Shown piece by piece: positions 51,067-60,541 of a stretch of 64,000 nucleotides of DNA. Each line of letters opens with the position of its first letter. Position 1 is the stretch's first letter. The notes beneath the pieces are model-generated. The model was not told where the DNA came from, did no database searches, and was given only the letters and a program-made list of their open reading frames with translations. The DNA comes from CAYMZZ01 sp964395095 (GTDB lineage: Bacteria; Bacteroidota; Bacteroidia; Chitinophagales; Chitinophagaceae): the NCBI GenBank assembly GCA_964395095.1, contig CAYMZZ010000008.1, positions 183,492 through 247,491 on the forward strand. Reading direction: 5' to 3'. The translations under genes and the position numbers were made by a program.

Positions 51067-53754
51067 ATGAATCGACTGCGCAAAATTAGTTTAAAATATT
51101 TTTTAATCAGGGCTTTCCTGCCCCTAATCTTTCTTTCAATAACGTGGAATTTGGCCGCGCAGCGTACCGGGAACCGGGAAATTGACAGACCTTTAACAGT
51201 CCGCACCGATTCAGCCTCTCCATCGGCCATCGATACCATCCCACGCAACCGAACCGATAGCTTCACTACACGGAACGATACACTGGAACTGAAAATTGCA
51301 CCCGACGCATTTGAATCGCCCATTCAATATGCCGCAGAGGACTCCGGGGTACTGCTGGTGCAGGAAAAAAAAGTGCTGCTCTACGGGAAAACCAAGACCG
51401 AATTCGAGGATATTACTCTTACCTCGCCTGTTGTGGTGATGGATCAGGAAAAAAAATTGCTGACTGCCTATAACCGCCGGGATTCCGCTGGGGTGGTGAT
51501 CGACGAAACGGTTTTTACCCAGGCAGAAAAAAAATATGTGCTGGACACGGTCCGGTTCAATTTCGAAACCCAGAAAGCCATTACCACTAATGCCATTACA
51601 CAGGACGGGGAAATGTTTGTGCATGGTGCCAGCGTGAAAAAAGTGGATTCCACGGTGATATTTGTAAAAGGGGGATTCCTCACCACCTGCAACCTCGATG
51701 AGCCGCATTTTGGTTTCCGGGCCGACAAAATTAAATTGATCAATAAAAGAGTAGCGGTATCAGGTCCGGCCCGGCCCGAATTTGAGGGCGTACCCGTGCC
51801 AGTATATGTACCCTTTGGTTTTTTTCCGCTCAACAACAACCACAGTAGCGGCCTGCTACCGCCACAGTTTGCTACAAACGATCAAATGGGCCTTGGACTG
51901 GAAGGATTGGGTTACTATAAAATCATCAACGACTATCTGGATGCCAAGCTATATGGCAATATCTATTCTTACGGATCCTGGTCGGCAAATCTGAATCCCA
52001 CCTATTACAAGCGCTATAAGTTCAGGGGCTCTTTTAATTTTGGTTTGCAAAAAACCAAAAGGAATTTCAAGGGCGATCCTGATTTCACCACTTTTAACAC
52101 CTATAGCGTCAACTGGAGCCATAGTATGGATTCCAAAGCAAGACCAGGGGTGAGTTTTTCCGCCAACGTAAATGCCAGTTCCACCCGCTTTAACGAAAAC
52201 GTACCCAATAACCCTCAACAAAATTTTCAAAACCAGCTTTCTTCGTCGATCACCTATTCAAAAAACTGGGTGGATAAGCCCTTTAACCTCACAGTGAGCG
52301 CCAACCATAACCAGAATAACCTCACCCGCCTGGTGACCTTGAGCCTGCCTGATTTGGGATTTACTGTCAATACGCTTTATCCATTCCAGAAAAAAGAATC
52401 AGTAGGTTCTAAAAAATGGTATGAGCAATTGGGTATCGCTTACAACGGAAACTTCCGCAACTCGGTATCCTTTTACGACACGGCCTTCCGCCTGCGCAAC
52501 CTGGTAGATACCCTGCAATGGGGTGCTCAACATAATATTCCGATTACCCTTTCGCTGCCCGCCATCCTCGATGGAGCGATAGTGGTGGCGCCATCCGTCA
52601 GTTATTCGCAGGTATGGTTATCGCAAACTTTTGAACGCAGATGGAATGCGGCTACCGAAAAACTGGATACGGTCGTAAACAAAGGTTTCTTCATGGACCA
52701 GCAGGCCAGTTTTGGACTGGGTTTAAATACTGCCCTGTTTGGTACTTTCAACTTCAAGAAAAAAAACCTGGTGGCCATCCGGCATACCATGCGTCCAAGT
52801 ATAGGATTCAATTATAGACCCGATTTATCCAGCAAATATTATTACCGCACCCAGGTGAATAAGGATGGCTATGTAACGGAATTTTCGAAATTACAGGGTG
52901 GCATATACAGCGGATATGGAAAGGGCAGAAGTGGTAGTATCAATTTTCAGTTGGACAATAACCTGGAAGCCAAATTCCGCAATAAGGACAGTACCAGTGA
53001 TGAGCCCACGAAGAAAGTGATGCTGATTGATGGCTTTGGCGCCAATACCAGTTATAATTTGCTGGCCGATTCATTGAAGCTGGCGCCCGTCAATCTTTAT
53101 TTTCGTACCAACCTGTTTCAGAAAATCAACATCAATGCCAACGCGATCCTGAACCCCTACCTGGTGGATAGTGTAGGTTTACCCATCGATCGTTATGCCT
53201 GGCAGGATGGGGGCTTTAAACTGGGGCGGATCACCTCGGGAAGTCTGTCTTTCTCCACCTCATTTCAAAGTAAGCCCCGAGATGAGAAGAAGGCCGACCA
53301 GCGGCAGCAGGAGTTGGATCAGCAGTTGAATGATCCATTGATGGGTGCCGACCGGCAGCGGTTCATGGATTATATGCAGCAGAACCCTTCTGAATTTGTA
53401 GATTTCAATATTCCCTGGCAATTCTCCCTCTCGTATTCACTCTATTTCAACGAGCAGTTTCGTCCCGACTATAGTGGCTTTGAAAAGATAGTACGATCCA
53501 GCGCCAGCTTTAGCGGAAGCTTTAGCCTGACTCCCAAGTGGAAGTTTACCATGAATGGGTTCTATGATTTTGACACGAAAAAGCTGCAAACTTTTACGAT
53601 GTCGATCAACCGCGAAATGCACTGCTGGCAAATGGCCATCAACGTTACGCCGATTGGCATCTTTCGCTTCTTCAATATCACCATCAGTCCCAAATCAGGC
53701 ATTCTCCAGGACCTGCGGATCAACCGGACAAGAAGCTTTTATACAGGATTCTAG
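51067..53754 (+). CDS. lptD: LPS-assembly outer-membrane protein LptD-like
   Basis: An 895-residue protein with a signal peptide (RAFLPLIFLSITWNLAAQ). An N-terminal OstA-like beta domain (ILLYGKTKTEFEDITLTSPVVVMDQ to about residue 220, with EPHFGFRADKIKLINKRVAVSGPARPEFEGVPVPVYVPFGFFPL) precedes a very large barrel ending in YTGF. The stretch around PVYVPFGFFPLN is characteristic of LptD-like proteins of Bacteroidota. With LptE it inserts LPS into the outer leaflet. The frame extends upstream into the divergent amidase gene, but the ATG at 51067 starts the signal peptide. The two Cys pairs of E. coli LptD are not evident. Confidence 0.85.
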   Translation: MNRLRKISLKYFLIRAFLPLIFLSITWNLAAQRTGNREIDRPLTVRTDSASPSAIDTIPRNRTDSFTTRNDTLELKIAPDAFESPIQYAAEDSGVLLVQEKKVLLYGKTKTEFEDITLTSPVVVMDQEKKLLTAYNRRDSAGVVIDETVFTQAEKKYVLDTVRFNFETQKAITTNAITQDGEMFVHGASVKKVDSTVIFVKGGFLTTCNLDEPHFGFRADKIKLINKRVAVSGPARPEFEGVPVPVYVPFGFFPLNNNHSSGLLPPQFATNDQMGLGLEGLGYYKIINDYLDAKLYGNIYSYGSWSANLNPTYYKRYKFRGSFNFGLQKTKRNFKGDPDFTTFNTYSVNWSHSMDSKARPGVSFSANVNASSTRFNENVPNNPQQNFQNQLSSSITYSKNWVDKPFNLTVSANHNQNNLTRLVTLSLPDLGFTVNTLYPFQKKESVGSKKWYEQLGIAYNGNFRNSVSFYDTAFRLRNLVDTLQWGAQHNIPITLSLPAILDGAIVVAPSVSYSQVWLSQTFERRWNAATEKLDTVVNKGFFMDQQASFGLGLNTALFGTFNFKKKNLVAIRHTMRPSIGFNYRPDLSSKYYYRTQVNKDGYVTEFSKLQGGIYSGYGKGRSGSINFQLDNNLEAKFRNKDSTSDEPTKKVMLIDGFGANTSYNLLADSLKLAPVNLYFRTNLFQKININANAILNPYLVDSVGLPIDRYAWQDGGFKLGRITSGSLSFSTSFQSKPRDEKKADQRQQELDQQLNDPLMGADRQRFMDYMQQNPSEFVDFNIPWQFSLSYSLYFNEQFRPDYSGFEKIVRSSASFSGSFSLTPKWKFTMNGFYDFDTKKLQTFTMSINREMHCWQMAINVTPIGIFRFFNITISPKSGILQDLRINRTRSFYTGF

Positions 53755-53755
53755 C

Positions 53756-53902
53756 GGGAGAATTTGGGGATTTGGGGATTTGGGGATTAATTGAACAGTG
53801 AAAATGTTGGGACATCTATAGTTTAGTGCCCAACAAGACTCTTGAAAATAACGCCAAGAGTTCACAACCACTTACAACTTATAACTTATAACTTACAACT
53901 CA
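53756..53902. repeat. Octamer array next to a heptamer array, convergent genes
   Basis: 53760-53789 has four 8-mers of GAATTTGG/GGATTTGG type just after the lptD stop. 53864-53902 has AACTTAN-type 7-mers ending in the stop codon of the DinB gene (TGA, 53900-53902). The two sides do not pair with each other because they belong to different word families. Confidence 0.75.
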
Positions 53903-54406
53903 AAGATATCTTTCCTTCACCACCTGCTGATGATGCATGGCGTGGCCAATGAGGATAAATCCCAGGCCCAGTACATAATTGGGGCCGTTGGAAGCCGTGC
54001 CGCCGGCTTGCAATTGTTCTTCAGTGAAAGACATGAACAATAACTCCGAGGAACGGCGCAGCACCTTAAATTCTTCCACCAGTTTGTCCCAGGGGCGGTG
54101 ATGCGCATTTGAACTAATCACATAAGAATTCTCATCAAATCCGGGAAGCGGGGTAGGGTCGAGGCGGGCAAAACGAAGTGCACGATAAGCAAAAATTCTT
54201 TCCGCATCCAGCACGTGCTGAACTACTTCCTGAATAGTCCACTTATTTTCCGCATAACGGAATTCATATTTATCCGTAGGGATCGTTTCGAGAAATCGAA
54301 TAAAAGAAGCGCTTTGGCTTACAAAAGCGTCAGAAAGTTGATCCTCCGGAACGAGATTTATGTAGCCATGGAAGTAGGGGACGATGCGGGAGAGGTCAGG
54401 GCGCAT
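53900..54406 (-). CDS. DinB family protein
   Basis: A 168-residue four-helix-bundle protein. Candidate metal-binding histidines are in IQEVVQHVLDAERIF near residue 65 and LIGHAMHHQQVVKERYL at the end, the positions usual for the DinB/YfiT group. Members include bacillithiol- or mycothiol-type thiol transferases and DNA-damage-induced proteins; the exact reaction here is unknown. The stop codon TGA lies within a heptamer array. Confidence 0.9.
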   Translation of the reverse strand: MRPDLSRIVPYFHGYINLVPEDQLSDAFVSQSASFIRFLETIPTDKYEFRYAENKWTIQEVVQHVLDAERIFAYRALRFARLDPTPLPGFDENSYVISSNAHHRPWDKLVEEFKVLRRSSELLFMSFTEEQLQAGGTASNGPNYVLGLGFILIGHAMHHQQVVKERYL

Positions 54407-54410
54407 AAGA

Positions 54411-54620
54411 AAAGTTTTACGTTGTAAGTTTTAAGTTATAAGTTTTACGTTGTTGGGATAGAAGTCAGTGTAACATCCATGCTTGATATTTCCAAACTGT
54501 ATACTCAGATCGGATATCCTTTGCAAATAAACACAAATTCGAAATCTCAATGATCAGCTTCAGAAAGTTATTCTGAGTCCAGCCCCCGAACTTAAAACTT
54601 ATAACTTAAAACTTACAACT
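54411..54620. repeat. Inverted heptamer array with a 32-bp stem between tandem genes
   Basis: 54420-54451 pairs with 54589-54620 with two mismatches over 32 bases; the spacer is 137 bases. It separates the S8 peptidase gene (whose stop is four bases beyond the array) from the start of the DinB gene (54406), both on the minus strand. An outer CGTTGTA unit extends the left side. Confidence 0.87.
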
Positions 54621-54624
54621 CCAA

Positions 54625-56325
54625 TCAGTTTCTCTTCTCTTTCACCTTCGATTTCCCCGGCTTATCCTGCTTCATTTCCGCCGCCAATTTAATAGCTTCG
54701 TATGCATTCACCAGTCCTCCGGTTTTGCTGATATCTTTCAGGTCCACTTCTACTCCGGTACCGGGTTCTTTCACTTTTATGCCGGGCGACTGGGCTGACT
54801 TTTCGATAATCGCTTTCAGTTGCTCGGGAGTAAGGTCTGGATAATGACTCAATACGAAGGCAGCAAGTCCGGCCACCACCGGTGAAGCCATACTGGTTCC
54901 TTGCAGGTTCATATACGTATTACCTCCGGGAACGGTAGAATAAATCTGCACACCGGGGGCAAATACATCCACTTCGGTTTTACCATAGTTGGAAAAACCC
55001 GCCGTGATGCCTCCGGCTTTGGGATCGCCACTGGCACCTACGGTGATCCAGTTGCTGGCCCTTGATTTATCGGTAAAGAGCGGGGTGGGGAAGTTCCAGC
55101 TAGTGTCGATATTGCGGGCGCTGTTGCCGGCTGCATGCACCAGCAATACGCCCTTGCTCTGTGCATAACGAACGGCATCATCCACCCAATTTTTTTCGGG
55201 GGAAAAGCCCTTGCCAAAGCTCATGTTGATGATCTTCGCTCCATTGTCTACCGCATAGCGGATGGCGAGGGCGATATCCTTATCGTGCTCGTCGCCATCG
55301 GGTACGGCGCGAATACTCATGATGCGCACGTTGTCGGCTACACCTTTCATGCCCAGGTCGTTGTCGCGAACGGCGGCAATGATGCCGGAAACGTGTGTAC
55401 CGTGCATGGCCGATTTTTTGCTCACCATCACGTTGTTGTTGCCATAGTAACGGTCGTTGAGGTCGAAATAATTATCACCCACAATTTCACCCCGGTAATT
55501 ACGAGGCGCTTTGTTCGCCGCTTCCTGCTTATTGATTTCATTCTCCATCTGACCCAGCTCGCCTTCAATATCATCGAGTAACAGCAGATTGCTGATCTCA
55601 TCGGTACCATTGTCGCGGCAGATGCTGTTCATAATCTTGGCCACATGCATGGCCGTATCATTATCGGAACTGAACGCGGATAGATCCTCACAGGTATATT
55701 CATCCTTGCCGAGTTGCTTTCGGATGGCCATATCACCGGCCTGAACGATTTTTTCTACCATCTTGATCTGCTCATAGGTTTCCATGAGCTTTTTCATGTC
55801 TTCCTCCGATGTTTGCAAGCCCACCACATCTGATTTGGCGCGCCAAAACATTTCATATTCCTTGGCTTCATCGGGGCTCAGGTTTTCCTGTGCCACGGTG
55901 GTATTGCCCCATTTGTTGCGGAGCTTATGATACACCCGGGTAGCTTCATAGCTGTCTTTTTCCACGTTTTCACCTTTCGTATTCCCGAGAAAATTCCAGC
56001 CATACACATCATCGATATAGCCATTCTTGTCATCGTCAATTCCATTACCGGGAATCTCGCCCGGATTACGCCAGAGCACGGGTTTCAGATCCTCATGAAG
56101 GGTATCAATACCCGAGTCGATGACGGCCACGACAACGGGTTGGCTCTTTAAATTTTTGGATTTCACAAATTCGTATGCCTGCTGCAGGCTGATGCCATAG
56201 TATCCATCTTTCTTAGCATCCAGCAGATGCCATCCTTTGGGCACTTCGGATTTTTGGGCAAAACTGAAAACGGTCATGGCAAGTCCGGAAGCGATCAGTA
56301 GGGTCCGGCGGAAGGTTGAAGTCAT
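54625..56325 (-). CDS. S8 family (subtilisin-like) serine peptidase
   Basis: A 566-residue secreted protease with a signal peptide (to VFSFAQ, residue 24). The triad is Asp in VVVAVIDSGIDTLHEDL near residue 70, His in MHGTHVSGIIAAV near residue 316 and Ser in GTSMASPVVAGLAAF near residue 487; the oxyanion Asn is in HAAGNSARN. Between Asp and His lies a long insertion of about 200 residues (helical, with FWRAKSDVVGLQTSEEDM) that is unusual for classic subtilisins but seen in Bacteroidota members. There is no obvious C-terminal sorting domain. A GTG two codons upstream is ignored. Confidence 0.94.
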   Translation of the reverse strand: MTSTFRRTLLIASGLAMTVFSFAQKSEVPKGWHLLDAKKDGYYGISLQQAYEFVKSKNLKSQPVVVAVIDSGIDTLHEDLKPVLWRNPGEIPGNGIDDDKNGYIDDVYGWNFLGNTKGENVEKDSYEATRVYHKLRNKWGNTTVAQENLSPDEAKEYEMFWRAKSDVVGLQTSEEDMKKLMETYEQIKMVEKIVQAGDMAIRKQLGKDEYTCEDLSAFSSDNDTAMHVAKIMNSICRDNGTDEISNLLLLDDIEGELGQMENEINKQEAANKAPRNYRGEIVGDNYFDLNDRYYGNNNVMVSKKSAMHGTHVSGIIAAVRDNDLGMKGVADNVRIMSIRAVPDGDEHDKDIALAIRYAVDNGAKIINMSFGKGFSPEKNWVDDAVRYAQSKGVLLVHAAGNSARNIDTSWNFPTPLFTDKSRASNWITVGASGDPKAGGITAGFSNYGKTEVDVFAPGVQIYSTVPGGNTYMNLQGTSMASPVVAGLAAFVLSHYPDLTPEQLKAIIEKSAQSPGIKVKEPGTGVEVDLKDISKTGGLVNAYEAIKLAAEMKQDKPGKSKVKEKRN

Positions 56326-56404
56326 GTTCACATGTGTTTAATCTTACAAAATTCAGTCAAGTGGCGAAATTAAATCATACCACTCATACTATTTATCGCT
56401 AAGG

Positions 56405-56437
56405 AAAAACCCCGCAATTTTTAGGTTGCAGGGTTTT
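56405..56437 (-). terminator. Intrinsic terminator of the OmpA gene
   Basis: On the minus strand AAAACCCTGCAA pairs with TTGCGGGGTTTT (one G:T pair), with an eight-base loop, and the stem runs into a T-tract (GGGGTTTTTCC). It lies 26 bases after the OmpA stop codon. Confidence 0.85.
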
Positions 56438-56463
56438 GGTAAAAGCTTGACGATGAATTGTCT

Positions 56464-57963
56464 TTATTGGTTGCTCAGCTTCAGCTCCACTCGCCTGTTC
56501 TTTGCCTGCTCACTTTCCTGATCGCTGGTTGTCAGGGGTTTATCAGGGCCATAGCCAATAGCTTCTATTCTTTCGGCCGGTATTCCTTTTTGTACGAGGT
56601 ATATTTTTACCGAGTTCGCCCTTTGTTCGGATATGCGCTTGTTCACTTCATAAGCGCCTTCTTTGCTGGTGTGGCCCTCCACGGTCAGTTTCAGTTCGGG
56701 GTTTTCTTTCAGCAGGGTCACCACTTCATCCAGCACTTTGTAGGAAGGAGTAGCCAGCAGGGCGCTATTCTTGCGGAACTGGATACGCTTGGCCGCATAT
56801 TCCACTTTTTCCACGATCTCTTTTTTCACTTCCGGACAGCCATTCAGCGCGATCACACCTTTCTGGTCGGGGCATTTATCTTCCTCATCATTCAGCCCAT
56901 CGCCATCCCGGTCGGGTATGGGGCAACCATTATAACGGGCCAGACCTTTGATTTCGGGACATTGGTCTTCGCGATCGGCAATGCCATCTCCATCTTTATC
57001 GGGCCAGGGGCAACCCTGATTATCTTTTTCGCCTTTGGTTTCCGGACACTTATCGTCCTTGTCGAGAACGCCATCGCCGTCTTTATCGCCGTAGGGGCAT
57101 CCCTTATTGTCGGCAGGTCCCCATACAGTGGGACAGGCGTCGTCTTTATCCGGAATACCATCACTGTCCTGGTCGGGGCAACCCTCGAGCAGGGCACTGC
57201 CTTTTACTTCCGGACATTTATCTTTCTTGTCGGGAACGCCATCTTCATCCTGGTCTTTACCGGCTACTTTTACCGGTTTGCCAAGGAATACGCCAAGGCG
57301 AACACCCATGGTTTGGTTCTTAAACTTGCCATCGTAGTCAGCCGACTGGTACATATTATGCAAGCCATGACTGTAATGTCCTGTGAGCAATACCCGACCG
57401 ATTTCAAAACCGGCCAGCGCATTCACCCCAAAATCGTAAGTGCTGTATTTGCCGGGTCCATCACCCACCGGCAGGTCGTCGATCTCATCGGCGCTATAGG
57501 CGCCGTTCTTGGCAATATATTGCGAACGGATATTTCCATTATAGAAAAACGAAAAATAGGTACCGCCACCCAATATAAATTTCACCTTGCGGCCCAGGGG
57601 AATTTTGCCTACGAGGTTGAAGGGAATATCAATGTAGTTAACAAATTCTTTCCGGTCAATACTCAGGGTATCGCGGAAGGTAGTATCGAGCGTTTCGCTA
57701 TACTGGCGTCCCTTGTTATAGAATATGACGCCCGGTTGAAAAACGAAATTGCCCTTTTTCCCAAAAGGCAGGTCGGCTATAAAACCGAAATGGCCACCAG
57801 TCCGGCGTCCATAATTTTTTTTGATGTCGTTCCAGTTGGGAAGGTCGTTTTTCTCCAGAATGTCCGACTGATGCACGCCACCCACCACGCCAATCCGTAG
57901 TTGCGCCTGGCTGGGTAGTAAAAAGCAGCTTAAAAGGAACAGGAGCGTAAATGTCCTTTTCAT
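56464..57963 (-). CDS. OmpA-like outer-membrane protein with thrombospondin type 3 repeats
   Basis: A 499-residue protein. The signal peptide (to LPSQAQ, residue 21) is followed by a PorT-like small beta-barrel (about residues 22-230). Then come about six calcium-binding thrombospondin type 3 repeats (DKDGDGVLDKDDKCPE, DRDGDGLNDEEDKCPD and so on, near residues 238-370). Last is an OmpA peptidoglycan-binding domain (VEGHTSKEGAYEVNKRISEQRANSV near residue 430). It ties the outer membrane to the cell wall. It is transcribed away from the S8 gene and has its own terminator. Confidence 0.93.
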   Translation of the reverse strand: MKRTFTLLFLLSCFLLPSQAQLRIGVVGGVHQSDILEKNDLPNWNDIKKNYGRRTGGHFGFIADLPFGKKGNFVFQPGVIFYNKGRQYSETLDTTFRDTLSIDRKEFVNYIDIPFNLVGKIPLGRKVKFILGGGTYFSFFYNGNIRSQYIAKNGAYSADEIDDLPVGDGPGKYSTYDFGVNALAGFEIGRVLLTGHYSHGLHNMYQSADYDGKFKNQTMGVRLGVFLGKPVKVAGKDQDEDGVPDKKDKCPEVKGSALLEGCPDQDSDGIPDKDDACPTVWGPADNKGCPYGDKDGDGVLDKDDKCPETKGEKDNQGCPWPDKDGDGIADREDQCPEIKGLARYNGCPIPDRDGDGLNDEEDKCPDQKGVIALNGCPEVKKEIVEKVEYAAKRIQFRKNSALLATPSYKVLDEVVTLLKENPELKLTVEGHTSKEGAYEVNKRISEQRANSVKIYLVQKGIPAERIEAIGYGPDKPLTTSDQESEQAKNRRVELKLSNQ

Positions 57964-58072
57964 GGATAAAATTTTGGTATTTAGGATATGGGATCAAACC
58001 AACCGAATGGGGCCGGGGCCCACATTTACGGCGATCACCTGCATACCAACGAATTAACAGCCCGAATAGTAT

Positions 58073-59596
58073 CTATATGTCAAACTTTATTCCTTGTGCC
58101 AGAGGGAGTTTTGTGCTGTAATTGATGGTATTGGTTTGGCGGCGCATATAAACTTTCCAGGCGTCGCTACCGCTTTCGCGTCCACCGCCTGTTTCTTTTT
58201 CACCGCCAAAAGCGCCCCCGATCTCTGCCCCCGATGTGCCAATATTCACATTGGCGATGCCACAATCGCTGCCGGCCGCCGACAAAAACTGCTCTGCTTC
58301 CCGCAGGTTGAGGGTCATGATAGAGGAAGAAAGACCCTGCGGAACGCCATTTTGAATGGCGATGGCCTGGTCGAGTGTATCATATTTCAGCAGGTAAAGA
58401 ATGGGGGCGAAGGTTTCGTGTTGCACAATCGTAAAGTTCGGTTCCGCTTCTGCTATGCAGGGTTTCACATAACAGCCGCTTTCGTATCCCTTTCCATTCA
58501 GCACGCCTGGCTCCACTACAAATTGACCGCCTTCGGCTTTGCAGGCCTCTACGGCTTTCAGGTATTGGCTTACGGCATCCTGATCAATCAGCGGCCCCAC
58601 ATGATTCTTCTCATCGAGCGGGTCACCGATCCTCAGTTGTGCATAGGCTGCCACCAGCTTTGCCTTCACTTTATCATAAATGGATTGATGAATGATGAGA
58701 CGCCTTGTGGTGGTGCAACGCTGCCCTGCCGTACCTACCGCCCCAAATAAGGCGCCCAGTATGGCGATGTCGAGATCAGCATCGGCCGTGATGATGATGG
58801 CATTGTTGCCGCCCAACTCCAGCAGCGACCTTCCCAGCCTGGCGGCTACCGCTGAACCTACCGCTTTGCCCATGCGGGTGGAGCCGGTAGCAGACACGAG
58901 AGGAATCCGGGTATCTTCACTCAGCCATTCGCCCACTTCACGACCACCCGTTACCAGGCAGGATACGCCCTCGGGTACCTGGTTGCGGGCGAAAACTTCT
59001 GCTACAATATTTTGACAGGCAATCCCGCAAAGCGGCGTTTTTTCGGATGGCTTCCACACACATACATCCCCGCAAACCCAGGCCAGCATGGTATTCCAGC
59101 TCCATACCGCCACCGGAAAATTGAAGGCGCTGATAATGCCCACCACACCCAGGGGATGGTATTGCTCATACATACGATGGCCCGGCCTTTCGCTATGCAT
59201 GGTGAGCCCGTGCAACTGACGGGAGAGCCCCACCGCGAAATCGCAGATATCAATCATTTCCTGCACTTCACCCCATCCTTCCTGCAGGCTTTTACCCATT
59301 TCATAGGATACGAGCCGGCCCAGCGCATCCTTCTTTTCGCGAAGCGCTTCCCCCACCTGGCGAACCACTTCGCCACGACGAGGCGCTGGCCATTGCCGCC
59401 ATTCGCGGAATGCTGCCTGGGCTTTTTCCATCACCTGGTCGTAGGCCGCTCGGGTGGCCAGTTGCACTGATGCAATTTTCTGTCCATCCACTGGCGACCA
59501 GCTATCGATAGAACGCTCGCTGCCATCCAGCCATTGACCGCCGGTGCTCACGCCTTTGTTGGCAGACGCAATACCCAAAACTTTCAAAAAATCCAT
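58073..59596 (-). CDS. Aldehyde dehydrogenase, ALDH7 (aminoadipate-semialdehyde) type
   Basis: A 507-residue NAD-dependent enzyme. The NAD-binding region holds ISAFNFPVAVWSWN and VWKPSEKTPLCG near residue 180; SLLELGGNNAIIIT near residue 265 contains the catalytic Glu, and GAVGTAGQRCTTTRRL near residue 297 contains the catalytic Cys. The pattern of ELGGNNAIII and AGQRCTTTRRL is that of the antiquitin group, which oxidises alpha-aminoadipate semialdehyde in lysine breakdown. Other substrates are possible. PanB lies 59 bases upstream on the same strand. Confidence 0.9.
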   Translation of the reverse strand: MDFLKVLGIASANKGVSTGGQWLDGSERSIDSWSPVDGQKIASVQLATRAAYDQVMEKAQAAFREWRQWPAPRRGEVVRQVGEALREKKDALGRLVSYEMGKSLQEGWGEVQEMIDICDFAVGLSRQLHGLTMHSERPGHRMYEQYHPLGVVGIISAFNFPVAVWSWNTMLAWVCGDVCVWKPSEKTPLCGIACQNIVAEVFARNQVPEGVSCLVTGGREVGEWLSEDTRIPLVSATGSTRMGKAVGSAVAARLGRSLLELGGNNAIIITADADLDIAILGALFGAVGTAGQRCTTTRRLIIHQSIYDKVKAKLVAAYAQLRIGDPLDEKNHVGPLIDQDAVSQYLKAVEACKAEGGQFVVEPGVLNGKGYESGCYVKPCIAEAEPNFTIVQHETFAPILYLLKYDTLDQAIAIQNGVPQGLSSSIMTLNLREAEQFLSAAGSDCGIANVNIGTSGAEIGGAFGGEKETGGGRESGSDAWKVYMRRQTNTINYSTKLPLAQGIKFDI

Positions 59597-59655
59597 AGAA
59601 TTATAGTTGTCGTAAAAAACAATAGTATATTAATCTATTCAGCGCCCGCATTTCC

Positions 59656-60471
59656 CTAGTACTGCTCTTTCTCGCTCGGGAAATTCACTGCACGCACATC
59701 GTTGATATAAGCCTGTACCGCCTGGGTTATCTGTTCATGCATGTTCAGGTACTGCCGAAGGAACCTTGGTTTAAATTCCACATTGATCCCCAGCATATCG
59801 TGCATTACCAATACCTGGCCGTCGCAAAATTTTCCGGCGCCGATACCGATGGTGGGTACCTGCAGGCTTTGGGTCACTTCCCTGGCGAGGTTGGCCGGAA
59901 TTTTTTCCAGCACAATCCCAAATGCACCGGCTTCCTGCAATTTTAAGGCATCCTTCCGCAGTTTGTCGGCTTCCGCATCTTCGGTGGCCCGCACTACATA
60001 GGTGCCAAATTTGTTGATCGACTGGGGGGTGAGGCCCAAATGACCCATTACCGGAATACCGGCACTCACAATTTTCCGCACCGAATCAAGCACTTCCTCG
60101 CCACCTTCGAGCTTTACGGCATGAGCCCCACTTTCTTTCATGATGCGGATAGCGGAGGCAAGTGCGATATCGGAATTGGATTGATAATACCCAAAGGGCA
60201 GGTCTACCACGATCAGCGAACGTTGTTGCCCTCTTACTACGCTTTGCGCATGATAAATCATTTGATCGAGCGTAATGGGCAGGGTAGTGGTATGCCCCGC
60301 CATCACATTACTCGCACTATCACCTACCAGGATAATGTCGATACCAGCCGCATCAAATATGCGCGCAAACGAAAAATCATAGGCCGTAAGCATGCTGATC
60401 TTTTCCCCGGCCGCCTTCATCCGCTGCAGGGTATGGGTCGTTATTTTCTTGGCTTCTTTACTGATTGACAT
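59656..60471 (-). CDS. panB: 3-methyl-2-oxobutanoate hydroxymethyltransferase
   Basis: A 271-residue enzyme of pantothenate (coenzyme A) synthesis: it transfers a hydroxymethyl group from methylene-tetrahydrofolate to alpha-ketoisovalerate to give ketopantoate. Family blocks are ISMLTAYDFSFARIFDAAGIDIILVGDS near residue 25, MAGHTTTLPITLDQMIYH near residue 57, VKLEGG near residue 118 and FGIVLEKIPANLA with the catalytic Glu near residue 186. The length is normal. It is followed by the ALDH7 gene; PanC is not in this window. Confidence 0.95.
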   Translation of the reverse strand: MSISKEAKKITTHTLQRMKAAGEKISMLTAYDFSFARIFDAAGIDIILVGDSASNVMAGHTTTLPITLDQMIYHAQSVVRGQQRSLIVVDLPFGYYQSNSDIALASAIRIMKESGAHAVKLEGGEEVLDSVRKIVSAGIPVMGHLGLTPQSINKFGTYVVRATEDAEADKLRKDALKLQEAGAFGIVLEKIPANLAREVTQSLQVPTIGIGAGKFCDGQVLVMHDMLGINVEFKPRFLRQYLNMHEQITQAVQAYINDVRAVNFPSEKEQY

Positions 60472-60510
60472 GAGCGGGGAAGTTTGAATTGGATGGTAAA
60501 ACTAAGAAAA

Positions 60511-60531
60511 GGAAAAGCCGCATCAGGCTTT
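60511..60531 (-). terminator. Weak hairpin terminator after ppx
   Basis: A 6-bp stem AAAGCC/GGCTTT with a six-base loop, followed on the minus strand by TTCCTTTTC. It lies 11 bases after the ppx stop codon and before panB. Confidence 0.45.
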
Positions 60532-60541
60532 CTGACAACTG

